Assembly: GCA_020634435.1 (NCBI GenBank)
Contig: JACKBS010000017.1
Coordinates: forward strand, 98,680-162,679
Source of the DNA: Ardenticatenaceae bacterium
Lineage (GTDB): Bacteria; Chloroflexota; Anaerolineae; Promineifilales; Promineifilaceae
DNA: 64,000 bases
Reading direction: 5' to 3'
Shown: positions 1 through 8,514 of the stretch, piece after piece
Layout of the letters: the number at the start of each line of letters is the position of its first letter
How positions within the stretch are numbered: position 1 is the first letter of the stretch
The notes under the pieces: model-generated
What the model saw: only the letters and a program-made list of their open reading frames with translations
Database searches by the model: none
Told to the model about the DNA's origin: nothing
Position numbers and translations under genes: made by a program

Positions 1-921
1 GTACAGCGCAATGCTGATCACGGTATGCAGCATGAGCACGTTGTTGATCGTTTGTTTTTCCGCAAGCGGCAGATTGGGTCGGGCGTACAGGGGCACAATA
101 AACGGGGGCGGCAAGATGAGTAGGGTGAAAACGGCCGCTTCAAAATAAGCATCTAGCTGTAAAAGTCCACGAATGATAAACACGTTGATCAGCAGCGCCA
201 GGGGAATGAGCAGCGCCAGACGCAGCCCGACCAGCGACAGCGAAGTGCGCAGCCCGCGCCGATCAATCTCGATGCCGTAGCCCACAATCAGCAAAATCAG
301 CGGAATGGTGAGATTGCCCAGAAACCCCAGCGTGGTCATGACTGCGCCTGTGACTGGCAGCGTGCCTAACGCGTCGGCAGCGCCCAGCAGGTTGAGGGTT
401 AAGCTAGCCAGGATGGCCAGCACCACGGGCGAGGTGATAAATGAACGGCCGATTCCCCCCAGGCTCTGACGGCCGTCTCGCTTCATCAGCAGCAGCGGTA
501 AAAAAACGAACCAGATAAAAATCTCGTGGCCCAAGTCCACCACGGCAATGGTGCCAATTTTTTCCAGGCCGTAGGCACTGCCAAACAGGCTGACACCCAA
601 CATGCCATACTCAAACCCGGTGGTGAGAAAAGGGAAATATTCCTGTGAAATCTTGAGCTGGCGTTTGAGCAGCTGCCCCAGCAAAAACAGCAGCACGCAC
701 AGCCCAAACATCAGCCCAAAGATGACCAGATAAGCCGACTTTAGCTCGATTTCCAGGAAAGAAATGAAGAGCACGGCGGGAAGGGTAATGTTGACGACAA
801 ACTTGCGCAGCTCATCGACAGTCGATTGGCTCAGAAAGCGCCGGACGCGAATGCCGTAGCCCAGGGCGAGCAGCAGCACAATTGGCAGTACCCGGTTGAT
901 AATTTGAATGGTTGGCTCCAT
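1..921 (-). CDS. AEC-family permease, C-terminus cut by window edge
   Basis: An open frame of 307 codons runs from an ATG at 921 to the left edge without a stop, so the last residues are missing. The translation is very hydrophobic, with about nine to ten membrane segments split into two halves by a short polar stretch (around MKRDGRQ). This layout is typical of auxin-efflux-carrier/malate-permease (AEC) proteins, usually 300-320 aa, so only about ten residues are probably lost. The family moves small organic anions across the inner membrane; the substrate cannot be read from sequence. The gene lies downstream of the CoA-transferase on the same strand, separated by a 14-bp inverted repeat, so co-transcription is possible. 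No strong Shine-Dalgarno is visible. Confidence 0.82.
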   Translation of the reverse strand, partial: MEPTIQIINRVLPIVLLLALGYGIRVRRFLSQSTVDELRKFVVNITLPAVLFISFLEIELKSAYLVIFGLMFGLCVLLFLLGQLLKRQLKISQEYFPFLTTGFEYGMLGVSLFGSAYGLEKIGTIAVVDLGHEIFIWFVFLPLLLMKRDGRQSLGGIGRSFITSPVVLAILASLTLNLLGAADALGTLPVTGAVMTTLGFLGNLTIPLILLIVGYGIEIDRRGLRTSLSLVGLRLALLIPLALLINVFIIRGLLQLDAYFEAAVFTLLILPPPFIVPLYARPNLPLAEKQTINNVLMLHTVISIALY

Positions 922-950
922 AGGTGTCCGTTTGGGTGGCGTCCTGTATC

Positions 951-1002
951 GGTGCGACGCACTTATTTGGGTGTAAAACTTCTAACAAAAGTGCGTCGCA
1001 CC
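951..1002. repeat. 14-bp perfect inverted repeat
   Basis: Arms 951-964 (GGTGCGACGCACTT) and 989-1002 (AAGTGCGTCGCACC) are perfectly complementary around a 24-nt loop. It lies between the CoA-transferase stop and the AEC start. There is no T-tract on the minus strand after the stem, so it looks more like a repetitive extragenic palindrome than an intrinsic terminator. Confidence 0.75.
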
Positions 1003-1015
1003 TTTGGACAGTTTA

Positions 1016-2362
1016 TTAGGCGAGGGCATTGGCGAAAACGGCCGTTGTCTTCGCCTCAACCTCTTCAAGCGTGGCCCCCGGCATGAGTTCCAGTAGCGTC
1101 AACTGACCGTCTACAAAGCCAAACACCGCCAAATCGGTGATGACCATGTCTACCGCGCCCAATGCCGTCAGCGGCAGGGTGCATTCCGGCACGATTTTGG
1201 CCTCGCCCTCGCGGCTGGCGTGCGTCATGGTGATGATCAGTCGCTTGGCCCCGGAAGCCAGGTCCATCGCCCCACCGACGCCCAGCAGCGGTTTGCCCGG
1301 CACGGCCCAGTTGGCCAGATTGCCCGCCTCATCCACCTGCAAGCCGCCCATGATGGCCACGTCTACATGCCCGCCGCGAATCATGGCAAACGAATCGGCG
1401 CTGTCGAAGTAGCTGCTGCCGGGCAGCGCCGTCACCGGGATTTTGCCCGCGTTTACCGGGTACTCCATCGCGCCGCCCGCCTCTGGCGCGGGGCCAACGC
1501 CCAACATGCCGTTTTCCGTGTGCAAAATAATGCCGTGCTCCGGCGTGATGAGATCGGCGACCAGGGTGGGGATGCCCACGCCCAGATTGACCACATCGCC
1601 TGGCTTTAGCTCCTGCAAAGCGCGTTCCGCCATGAGCATCCGCACGTCACCGGCTTTTTTGGCTCCGCCGTCAATCGAAGCGGAGGAACCTAAGTCTTCC
1701 AAAGTGGTGTGCGCCTGCACCAAAATATCTACGTAGCAGCCAGGGGTGTGAATTTCGTTGGGATCAAGTGCGCCCAGCGGCACAATTTCTTCCACTTCGG
1801 CAATCACCAGATCGGCGGCGGTGGCCATCGCTTTGTTAAAGTTTTGCTCGGTCATGCGGTAGACCAGATTTCCTGCTTCATCAGCACGCCAGGCGCGGAT
1901 GAGGGCTACGTTGCCGCGCAGAGCAGGCTGGAAAACATGCAGCACGTCGTTGATGACCTTGGTTTCTTTGCCCTCGGCCAGTACCGTTCCGGCGGCGGTG
2001 GGGGTGTAAAAACCGCCGATGCCCGCCCCGGCGGCGCGCATCGCCTCGGCCAGCGAGCCTTGAGGGATTAGTTCCACCTCCATTGCGCCGGATTGGGCGG
2101 CGGCCACTGCCTCTTTGTTGCTGGTGAAGAAGGAGCCAATTGCTTTTTTAATTTGTCCGTTGCGCAGCAGGCGTCCGCCGCCCAGGCCCGGTTCACCGAC
2201 GTTGTTGGCCACGTAGGTCAGGTCGTGCACGGCCGTTTCGGCCAGAGCGTGCAGCAGGTGCACGGGGTTGCCCGTCATGCCAAAGCCGCCCACGAGGATG
2301 GTATCGCCGTTTTTGATGTGGGAAACGGCCGTTTCCAGGGAAAGTTGTGGTTTTTTGTTCAT
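1016..2362 (-). CDS. Fused 3-oxoacid CoA-transferase (A+B subunits)
   Basis: 448 aa. Residues 1-225 match the CoA-transferase alpha domain (GGFGMTGNP and VGEPG near the start), and residues 235-448 match the beta domain (GVGIPTLVAD, HTENGMLGVGP). The catalytic glutamate of the family is Glu283 in the TENG motif. Bacterial enzymes are usually two subunits (AtoD/AtoA, ScoA/ScoB); here both are in one chain as in animal SCOT. The predicted reaction is transfer of CoA between succinyl- or acetyl-CoA and a 3-oxoacid, in ketone-body, acetoacetate or fatty-acid turnover. A thiolase and an acyl-CoA synthetase lie 14-18 kb away and could share the pathway. The exact acid substrate is not readable. Confidence 0.9.
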   Translation of the reverse strand: MNKKPQLSLETAVSHIKNGDTILVGGFGMTGNPVHLLHALAETAVHDLTYVANNVGEPGLGGGRLLRNGQIKKAIGSFFTSNKEAVAAAQSGAMEVELIPQGSLAEAMRAAGAGIGGFYTPTAAGTVLAEGKETKVINDVLHVFQPALRGNVALIRAWRADEAGNLVYRMTEQNFNKAMATAADLVIAEVEEIVPLGALDPNEIHTPGCYVDILVQAHTTLEDLGSSASIDGGAKKAGDVRMLMAERALQELKPGDVVNLGVGIPTLVADLITPEHGIILHTENGMLGVGPAPEAGGAMEYPVNAGKIPVTALPGSSYFDSADSFAMIRGGHVDVAIMGGLQVDEAGNLANWAVPGKPLLGVGGAMDLASGAKRLIITMTHASREGEAKIVPECTLPLTALGAVDMVITDLAVFGFVDGQLTLLELMPGATLEEVEAKTTAVFANALA

Positions 2363-2568
2363 GGCGGAATCTTATCACAATTGGTGGGGCAAAAGTGGTG
2401 ATTTTTGGCATGAGATATTCTGAAAATGACAGGAGATGTGGGGGCGGAACGGCCGTTTTGTGTTAACCTTGTGGGCAACTCGTTTACCCAAACCCGACAG
2501 GTTTTTTTTACCTACTTCGCGATAAATGTTCACCTGATAAACCGGTCAGGTTTTTAGAGAGGCAACTA

Positions 2569-4326
2569 ATGCGTAACTACTTACACATTCATTTGAATGA
2601 CCAAACCGTAACCAGCCAGCCGATGGAAGGCGAAGAGTTAGTAATGGCCGGACGTTATCTCATTGCCAAGACGTTGGTAGAATGCGGCGCGGCCACCGTG
2701 GACCCGCTGGGGCCAGACAATCCGCTCATTTTTTCGGCGGGGCCGTTTGCGGGCACCACTTTTTCTAACGCCAACCGGCTCAGCGTCGGCTGCAAAAGCC
2801 CGCTCACGGGCGGTATCAAGGAGGCCAACGCGGGCGGCACGCTGGCCTATGGCATGGGCCGCATCGAGGTGGCAGGGTTCACCCTGCACGGCCAGTCGGA
2901 TGAATGGGTGGTTTTGCACTTTGATAAGGAAGGACAGCTCACGTTTGAGGATGCCACGCCATACTTGGGCAAAAACAACACGGAAACGGCCGAACTGCTC
3001 TACGAAAAGTACGGCAAGAAGATCGCCTTTGCCCTGTGCGGCCCCGTCGGCGAATACCAGGGTTTGCTGGCGGGCATCACCATCAGCGACAGTGACGGAC
3101 GGCCGTCCCGGCTGGCGGCGCGTGGCGGCGTGGGCGCGGTGATGGGCAGTAAGAAGGTGAAGGCGATTGTCATCGAGCTGCACAAAATGCCCAATCTGCA
3201 CGACCGCAAAAAGACGCTGGAGGCGGTGCGCACCTACGCCAAATGGATGCAGGAAGACCCGGCGATTCAAAATACCTATGCCCCCGTTGGCACAATGGCG
3301 ATGGCTGACTACACCAACCACATCGGCGGCATTCCGGTCAATAATTTCACGCTCGGCGCACAGGTGAATGATTCGGACGAGACGTTCAAGATGGGCGGCA
3401 CCTACATCACCGAGCTGAACACTTCGCGCGGTGGCAACCATACCCACGCCTGCATGCCCGGCTGCGCCATCCAGTGCAGCAACATTTATGTGGATGCGGA
3501 AGGCAAGGAAATTACCTCGCCGGTGGAGTACGAGACCCTGGCATTGCTGGGTACCAACTGCGGCCTGAGCGACCCGGACCATCTCGCCGAGATGAACCAG
3601 TATTGCAACGAATTGGGCATCGACACCATCGAAACCGGGGCGATGATTGCCGTGCTGATGGATGCCGGATTGGCCAAGTTTGGCGATTTGGATTTTATGC
3701 GGCGGGTGTTTTTGGAATTGAAGGCTGGGTCGGCAGACGGCCGTCTTTGGGCCCAAGGCACCGCGCGGGTGGGTGAGCATTACGGCCTCCACCGCGTGCC
3801 GTGCATCAAAAAGCAGGCCATCTCCGCCTACGATCCGCGTGTTATCGAGGTGACGGGCATTTCCATGATGACCACAGCGCAAGGTGCGGATCACACGGCG
3901 GGTAACGTGCCCCGGCTGGATTCGCGCAGCAAGGATGTGGAGCAGCTCAAACATCTCAGCCTGGAAGCGCAAATTGGCTGCGCGGCGGTGGATTCGTTGG
4001 GCATTTGCATTTTTGGCCGGACGGTAACGAATCCTAATGTGGAATTTTTGGCCAATGCGGTGAATGCGGCCGTAGGCACTGATCTTGATCCCAGCTTCTT
4101 CCAGCGCATTGGCCGGGCTACGCTGCGGCTGGAGCGCGAGTTTAATCTGGCGGCTGGCTTCACAGAAGCCGATGACAACTTGCCTGACTTTTTCTACGAT
4201 GAGCCGCTGCCCCCTTCCGGCCTGGTGGCCCGTTTCCATGCGCCAGATGTGCACGAAATTTATGACGATCTGGACGAGGTTGGGGTGCAGGGTGTGCCGG
4301 AAGAATACGGCCGTATCAATCCCTAA
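2569..4326 (+). CDS. Aldehyde ferredoxin oxidoreductase family protein (tungsten/molybdopterin)
   Basis: 585 aa, close to the usual ~600 aa of AOR. The N-terminal domain (1-210) has the pterin-binding signature around residues 55-105 (GPFAGTTFSNANR, then GGIKEANAGG). Cluster-binding cysteines are Cys295, Cys299 and Cys303 in CMPGCAIQC, with Cys480 in LGICIFGR as the likely fourth ligand. The spacing of the first pair is CX3C rather than the CX2C of the archetype. The family oxidises aldehydes to acids, or the reverse, with ferredoxin, in the cytoplasm, using tungsto-bispyranopterin and one 4Fe-4S cluster. A start at 2569 is supported by GAGAGG upstream. A terminator follows at 4482-4510. The substrate is unknown. 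Confidence 0.88.
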   Translation: MRNYLHIHLNDQTVTSQPMEGEELVMAGRYLIAKTLVECGAATVDPLGPDNPLIFSAGPFAGTTFSNANRLSVGCKSPLTGGIKEANAGGTLAYGMGRIEVAGFTLHGQSDEWVVLHFDKEGQLTFEDATPYLGKNNTETAELLYEKYGKKIAFALCGPVGEYQGLLAGITISDSDGRPSRLAARGGVGAVMGSKKVKAIVIELHKMPNLHDRKKTLEAVRTYAKWMQEDPAIQNTYAPVGTMAMADYTNHIGGIPVNNFTLGAQVNDSDETFKMGGTYITELNTSRGGNHTHACMPGCAIQCSNIYVDAEGKEITSPVEYETLALLGTNCGLSDPDHLAEMNQYCNELGIDTIETGAMIAVLMDAGLAKFGDLDFMRRVFLELKAGSADGRLWAQGTARVGEHYGLHRVPCIKKQAISAYDPRVIEVTGISMMTTAQGADHTAGNVPRLDSRSKDVEQLKHLSLEAQIGCAAVDSLGICIFGRTVTNPNVEFLANAVNAAVGTDLDPSFFQRIGRATLRLEREFNLAAGFTEADDNLPDFFYDEPLPPSGLVARFHAPDVHEIYDDLDEVGVQGVPEEYGRINP

Positions 4327-4448
4327 TAGAGTTGTTCCTTTATAAAAATTTCTACCCTGTCATACCCGCGAATGCGGGTATCCACTCCTGAAACCAACTG
4401 GATTCCCGCCTGCGCGGGAATGACAGTTGTTATTTGGGAACAACTCTA
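4327..4448. repeat. MITE-like palindromic element with 12-bp outer inverted repeat
   Basis: The outer arms are TAGAGTTGTTCC (4327-4338) and GGAACAACTCTA (4437-4448), a perfect match starting right after the stop codon of the upstream gene. Inside lies a 68-bp unit bounded by TGTCAT (4358) and ATGACA (ending 4425), containing two hairpins: TACCCGC..GCGGGTA and ATTCCCGC..GCGGGAAT. The inner unit recurs at 6404-6472. Confidence 0.75.
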
Positions 4449-4481
4449 ATAGTCAATTGCCAATTGTAAAGTGCTAATGAG

Positions 4482-4510
4482 GCTGGCTCTATTTGGAGCC
4501 AGCTTTTTTT
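4482..4510 (+). terminator. Rho-independent terminator
   Basis: An 8-bp perfect stem, GCTGGCTC/GAGCCAGC, with a 6-nt loop is followed by seven T residues. It ends the aldehyde oxidoreductase transcript and separates it from clpS. Confidence 0.85.
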
Positions 4511-4582
4511 GTCGGCAATGGGACCAATTTTGGCAGATTCAAGGCCAATCTCTCATGGCTGGCAACTGGCTTTGCAGGTAAA

Positions 4583-4960
4583 ATGGGCGATGGTATGGAG
4601 ATTGAGAAGACTATTTTAGGCCAGGAAAGTTTTGCCCCCATTCTCACCGCTGTGGCGGAAACAGAGTGGGATGTAGATACTTCGCTGGACCAGGAAACGG
4701 AAGATGAGCAGGAAAGTCTGGCGCGGGTCATCATCCACAATGATGATGTGACGCCGATGGATTTTGTGGTCATCATCTTGCAGCGTATTTTCCAGCTCTC
4801 GCCACTGGAGGCCGAGCACGTGATGGTGACGGCTCACTTCAATGGCCAGGCGCTGGTGGCAATGCTGCCGCTAAGCGAGGCTAAAACCAGAGTGGGGAAA
4901 GCCCATTTTGCCGCACAGTTAGAGGGGTATCCCCTGATGTTTACCATTGAGCTGGTGTGA
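4583..4960 (+). CDS. clpS: ATP-dependent Clp protease adaptor ClpS
   Basis: 125 aa from the ATG at 4583. The frame is open back to a TTG at 4493, but that codon sits inside the terminator stem, so the long form is rejected. Residues from about 45 onward match ClpS: ARVIIHNDDVTPMDFVV, then the LSPLEAEHVM helix, and the end LEGYPLMFTIE. The NDD/TP segment and hydrophobic pocket bind N-terminal destabilising residues. ClpS delivers N-degron substrates to ClpA or ClpC in the cytoplasm. The acidic N-terminal region (about 45 aa, many D/E) is longer than in E. coli. No clp ATPase is adjacent. The start could also be 4595. Confidence 0.9.
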   Translation: MGDGMEIEKTILGQESFAPILTAVAETEWDVDTSLDQETEDEQESLARVIIHNDDVTPMDFVVIILQRIFQLSPLEAEHVMVTAHFNGQALVAMLPLSEAKTRVGKAHFAAQLEGYPLMFTIELV

Positions 4961-5069
4961 CGGTTAGCTGAAAACGGCCGTTCCGCCAGTTCCTCATTTC
5001 CACAAGTCAATTTCGTGTCTGCTTGTTACCACCCTGCAATTAGGCAGACCAAACAATTTTGGAGGCAAT

Positions 5070-6398
5070 ATGAAGTTCAGCATGGCTGGCGCTGGTCCGG
5101 TGGGCCAGGCAATGATCCAACGAGATATTGATATTCTCTCACCCTCGTACGCCCGCGAATACGCGCTGGTCGTCGATAAAGCAGAAGGTTCTGAAGTGTG
5201 GGATGTAGACGGCCGTCGCTACATCGACTTTATGGCCGGAATTGCGGTGCTCAACGTGGGCCATCGCCATCCCCGCGTGGTCGAAGCGGTCAAGGAGCAG
5301 ATTGACAAGTTCTGGCACATCTGCCTGGCCGATTTTTATTACCCGCAAGCCATTGAACTGGCTGAAAAACTGCGGCAGATTGCCCCGTTAAACGGCCGTT
5401 CCCGCGTCTACTTTGGTAATTCCGGCACCGAAGCGGTGGAGTCGGCCATCAAACTGGCCATGTACAAAACGGGCCGCTCCCGCTTTATCGGCTTCTTTGG
5501 TGCGTTCCATGGTCGTACTCTCGGTTCGCTTTCCTTTACGGCGAGCAAATCGGTGCAGCGGGCCAACTATTTGTCTGGGGTTAAGGTGTACCATCTGCCT
5601 TACCCCAACGCCTACCGGCCCATTTTGGTGCAGCAGGAAGGCGAGAGCTACGGCGACACCGTCATTGATTACCTGGAAGAAATGGTGTTCCGCACCACGC
5701 TGGCCCCCGAGGATGTGGCCGCCATTTTGGTCGAGCCGATTCAGGGCGAAGGGGGCTACATCGTGCCTGCGCCGGGCTTCTTCACCCGCCTGCGCGAAGT
5801 GTGTGACAAGCACGGCATTTTGCTCATCGTGGACGAGATTCAGAGTGGCGTGGGGCGCACCGGCAAATGGTGGGCCATTGAGCACGAGGACGTGCAGCCA
5901 GACATCGTTTGTTTTGCCAAAGGGGTGGGCAGCGGTATGCCCATCGGCGGCATCCTCGCGCCTGAATCCATTATGGATTGGAAACCCGGTTCGCATGGCA
6001 GCACGTTTGGCGGTAATCCAATTGCGGCCGTTTCTGCTCTGACCACCCTGCAAGTCATCGAAGAAGAAAATTTGCTGGCTCGCGCCGAAGAGACCGGGCG
6101 CTTTATCAAGGATGCCCTGGTGGAAATGGAAGATCGTCATCCCAGCCTGGGCGATGTGCGTGGCCGCGGCCTGATGATTGGCATGGAATTTGTGAAGGAC
6201 CGCAAGACAAAGGAGCGCATGGTCGATTTGCGTGATCATGTGATCCAGTACGCCTTCGAGCACGGCTTGCTGCTCATCCCCTGCGGCACTAACTCTATTC
6301 GCATTACGCCATCGTTGAACGTTCCGCATAATCTGGTCGAAGAGGGCCTGCACATCTTCGAAGCTGCCCTCACCGATGCCGAGGCCAAATATCTATAA
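5070..6398 (+). CDS. Class-III PLP aminotransferase (acetylornithine/GABA type)
   Basis: 442 aa, full length for the family. Visible motifs are GTEA (119-122, phosphate binding), FHGRTLG (147-152), VEPIQGEGG, VDEIQSGVGRTG with Asp255 contacting the PLP ring, and CFAKGVGSG with Lys284 as the Schiff-base lysine. The enzyme moves an omega- or alpha-amino group to 2-oxoglutarate or pyruvate; the subgroup (4-aminobutyrate, ornithine/lysine, or archaeal-type racemase relatives) cannot be fixed by eye. GGAGG lies 5 nt before the ATG. The DapA-like gene follows on the same strand with a palindromic repeat between them, suggesting an amino-acid or keto-acid catabolic pair. Confidence 0.88.
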   Translation: MKFSMAGAGPVGQAMIQRDIDILSPSYAREYALVVDKAEGSEVWDVDGRRYIDFMAGIAVLNVGHRHPRVVEAVKEQIDKFWHICLADFYYPQAIELAEKLRQIAPLNGRSRVYFGNSGTEAVESAIKLAMYKTGRSRFIGFFGAFHGRTLGSLSFTASKSVQRANYLSGVKVYHLPYPNAYRPILVQQEGESYGDTVIDYLEEMVFRTTLAPEDVAAILVEPIQGEGGYIVPAPGFFTRLREVCDKHGILLIVDEIQSGVGRTGKWWAIEHEDVQPDIVCFAKGVGSGMPIGGILAPESIMDWKPGSHGSTFGGNPIAAVSALTTLQVIEEENLLARAEETGRFIKDALVEMEDRHPSLGDVRGRGLMIGMEFVKDRKTKERMVDLRDHVIQYAFEHGLLLIPCGTNSIRITPSLNVPHNLVEEGLHIFEAALTDAEAKYL

Positions 6399-6403
6399 AC
6401 AAG

Positions 6404-6472
6404 TGTCATGCCCGCGAAGGCGGGCATCCATCTTGTTTTGCAGAGTAGATTCCTGCCTTCGCCGGAATGACA
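6404..6472. repeat. Palindromic element TGTCAT...ATGACA, second copy
   Basis: This is the same family as 4358-4425. TGTCAT (6404-6409) and ATGACA (6467-6472) bound two hairpins: ATGCCCGC (6408-6415) with GCGGGCAT (6420-6427), and an imperfect ATTCCTGC..GCCGGAAT at 6449-6468. It fills the spacer between the aminotransferase and the aldolase. Confidence 0.75.
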
Positions 6473-6490
6473 GTCATGAACAGGATCACT

Positions 6491-7405
6491 ATGGAAATAA
6501 ATGAAAAAATTGCTCGACTAAAAGAAAGTTTGCGCGGTGGTGTCTCCCCGGCGATGGCCACACCTGTGCTTGAAGATGGGATGACGGTGAATACGGCCGT
6601 AATCCCCCAACTGGTAGACTTTTTGCTTCAGGCCGGCTGCAAAGGTCTATTTGTGGGCGGCACCACTGGTGAGGGCGTACTGCTAAGTGATGCGGAAAGA
6701 ATGCGGCTGCATGAAACGGCCGTTACCGCTACCAACGGCCGTGCGCCCGTCATGCTACACGTGGGTACCAACAATTTGGCCAGCACCATTGCCCTGGCTC
6801 AACACGCTGCCGAAGTGGGGGCGGATGCCATTGCTGTGGTTACACCCTTCTTTTACGGCATGCACGACGACGGGCTGGCGGCTTACTACCATGCGGTGGC
6901 TGCGGCCGTGCCTGACATGCCCTTGCTGCTCTACGATATTCCCCAGATGGCGGTCAACGGCATTTCGTCAGCGTTATTGGCGCGATTGGGCCGCGAGATT
7001 CCGTCGCTGGCGGGCATCAAGTCCAGCCGCCCAGATGCACAAATTGTGCGCCAGCTCATCGACGCCGCGCCAGCGCACATTGTCTTTTTGGTGGGCAACG
7101 AGTCGGTCGCCTTGGGACTGCTCGGGTTGGGGGCTGATGGCTTGATTAGCGGCTTGAGTACGGCAGTTCCTGAACCGTACGTCGCTATGACGGCCGCTTA
7201 TTTCCAGGGCGATATGGCCGAAGCCCAAAAACAGCAGCGGCAGATCAATGCGCTGTTAGCCAAGCTGCCCAACGGGGCGCGCATTGGCGCGATCAAACAA
7301 ATCCTGACCGGGCAGGGCATGGCGATGGGCACGGCCGTTCCGCCGCGACCCATGCCTGAAGCCGATGTGTGGGCTGCGATACGGCCGTTGCTTGAACAAG
7401 CATAG
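6491..7405 (+). CDS. DapA/NanA-family aldolase
   Basis: 304 aa from the ATG at 6491 (AGGA just upstream). The in-frame ATG at 6467 lies inside the palindromic repeat and is unlikely. It is a TIM-barrel of the dihydrodipicolinate synthase/N-acetylneuraminate lyase family: GGTTGEG at 56-62 binds the substrate carboxylate, YDIP gives Tyr148, and GIKSS gives Schiff-base Lys177. Members condense or cleave pyruvate with aldehydes. Identity as true DapA is not supported, because no dap genes are nearby and the YDIP form resembles aldolase and lyase branches. The gene probably works with the upstream aminotransferase. It is rich in ACGGCCGT words. Confidence 0.85.
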   Translation: MEINEKIARLKESLRGGVSPAMATPVLEDGMTVNTAVIPQLVDFLLQAGCKGLFVGGTTGEGVLLSDAERMRLHETAVTATNGRAPVMLHVGTNNLASTIALAQHAAEVGADAIAVVTPFFYGMHDDGLAAYYHAVAAAVPDMPLLLYDIPQMAVNGISSALLARLGREIPSLAGIKSSRPDAQIVRQLIDAAPAHIVFLVGNESVALGLLGLGADGLISGLSTAVPEPYVAMTAAYFQGDMAEAQKQQRQINALLAKLPNGARIGAIKQILTGQGMAMGTAVPPRPMPEADVWAAIRPLLEQA

Positions 7406-7482
7406 TTGGCAAGGTGATGGCGATCGTAGCGGATGAACTGACGCGATTGCCATTGTTTTTGCGGTGAGTTGTAACCAACACC

Positions 7483-8172
7483 ATGAAAAAACTGCTCCTT
7501 TTTGATATCGACGGCACGCTCATTCGTAGCAATGGGGCGGGGCGGCTGACGCTGGCCTACGCGCTGAACAAGCGTTTTGGCACGGCTGGGCCGTTGGAAC
7601 ATTACAACATGAGCGGCAAAACGGACCCGCGCATCATCACAGATTTGTTAACGGCCGTTGGCATTCCGCCAAAAGAGATTCAAAAAAGTCTGCCCGCCAT
7701 CTATGAACTGATGGCGGAGCATGGCCAGGACATCTTTGCCGAGAAGGGCATCATGGCTTGCGTGGGTATCCCCGAGCTGCTGGCTGAACTTAAAACTCGT
7801 GATGATGTGCTGCTGGGATTGCTCACCGGCAATACGCAGCTCACCGCGCCGCTCAAGCTGGTTGCTGCGGGCATCGATCCGTTGCAGTTCAAAGTTGGAG
7901 CTTATGGTTCCGATGCGATGGACCGTAACGAACTGCCCGCAATTGGGATGGCGCGGGCCAATCAGTTGACGGGTGCTCTGTTCGATGGTAACAATACCAT
8001 CATCATTGGCGACACCCCGGCAGACATTTTGTGTGCCAGGGCGGGGAAGGCAACGGCCGTTGCTGTGGCCAGTGGTTGGCATGCAGCTGCTACACTTGCG
8101 GAATACCGCCCTGATTTTCTGTTTGATAATTTTGGGGACACGAGCCGCGTAATAGAAGCCCTACTGTCCTAG
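7483..8172 (+). CDS. HAD-superfamily hydrolase (phosphoglycolate phosphatase-like)
   Basis: 229 aa. HAD motif I is FDIDGT (Asp8 nucleophile, Asp10 acid), motif II is TGN at 115-117, and motif IV is GDTPADI at 176-182. The helical cap between residues 15 and 90 fits subclass C1, as in phosphoglycolate phosphatase and beta-phosphoglucomutase-like enzymes. It is expected to hydrolyse a small phosphate ester in the cytoplasm with Mg2+. The substrate is unknown. It lies 77 bp after the aldolase on the same strand and may be co-transcribed. Confidence 0.85.
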   Translation: MKKLLLFDIDGTLIRSNGAGRLTLAYALNKRFGTAGPLEHYNMSGKTDPRIITDLLTAVGIPPKEIQKSLPAIYELMAEHGQDIFAEKGIMACVGIPELLAELKTRDDVLLGLLTGNTQLTAPLKLVAAGIDPLQFKVGAYGSDAMDRNELPAIGMARANQLTGALFDGNNTIIIGDTPADILCARAGKATAVAVASGWHAAATLAEYRPDFLFDNFGDTSRVIEALLS

Positions 8173-8227
8173 CCAGAGTGGTTTACATTGTTTTGGTTTT
8201 GGGCTTTCAACCTGGAGGGATTTGCGA

Positions 8228-8509
8228 GTGGAAAAAAAAGAAATTGCCACGTTGAAGTTCGACAGTACAAAACCCACCCGCTTTACCCTAAAATTGCTGC
8301 ACGATTGGGTTGTCTGGCAATTCCCTAAAAAAGCCGACAGCGGTTTTATTGGCGCAGTCCACCCCCCTCTAGAAAAACATGGTTGGATCCCCGCCACCAT
8401 CCAGATCGAAAAACAGGTGGCCTTTGTTTATGGCCACCTGTCTGAAACATTTGCTTCGCCTGAATTAGCCGCCGACTATTTGAGTGTCAACGGCCGTTCC
8501 TCAGAATAA
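8228..8509 (+). CDS. Small conserved-looking hypothetical protein
   Basis: 93 aa starting at GTG 8228, chosen because GGAGG (8214-8218) is correctly spaced from it and too close to the TTG at 8222. The protein is soluble and mixed alpha/beta with several Trp/His residues (LLHDWVVWQFPKK, EKHGWIPATIQIEK) and no signal peptide. I do not recognise the family. It ends five bases before the convergent glgC stop. The strong ribosome binding site and an ACGGCCGT word near its end argue that it is a real resident gene. Confidence 0.65.
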   Translation: MEKKEIATLKFDSTKPTRFTLKLLHDWVVWQFPKKADSGFIGAVHPPLEKHGWIPATIQIEKQVAFVYGHLSETFASPELAADYLSVNGRSSE

Positions 8510-8514
8510 AATCC

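Noticed and set aside
951..1002. Inverted repeat as an intrinsic terminator
   Set aside because: No T-tract follows the stem on the relevant strand.
2638..4254. Long minus-strand open frame (538 codons) opposite the aldehyde oxidoreductase
   Set aside because: It is the complement shadow of a well-supported gene, with no recognisable domain and His/Arg-rich composition typical of such shadows.
4493..4582. N-terminal extension of ClpS from a TTG start
   Set aside because: The TTG lies inside the stem of a clear intrinsic terminator and the extra residues have no ClpS similarity.
5388..6353. 321-codon minus-strand frame opposite the aminotransferase
   Set aside because: Complement shadow of a gene with all catalytic residues.
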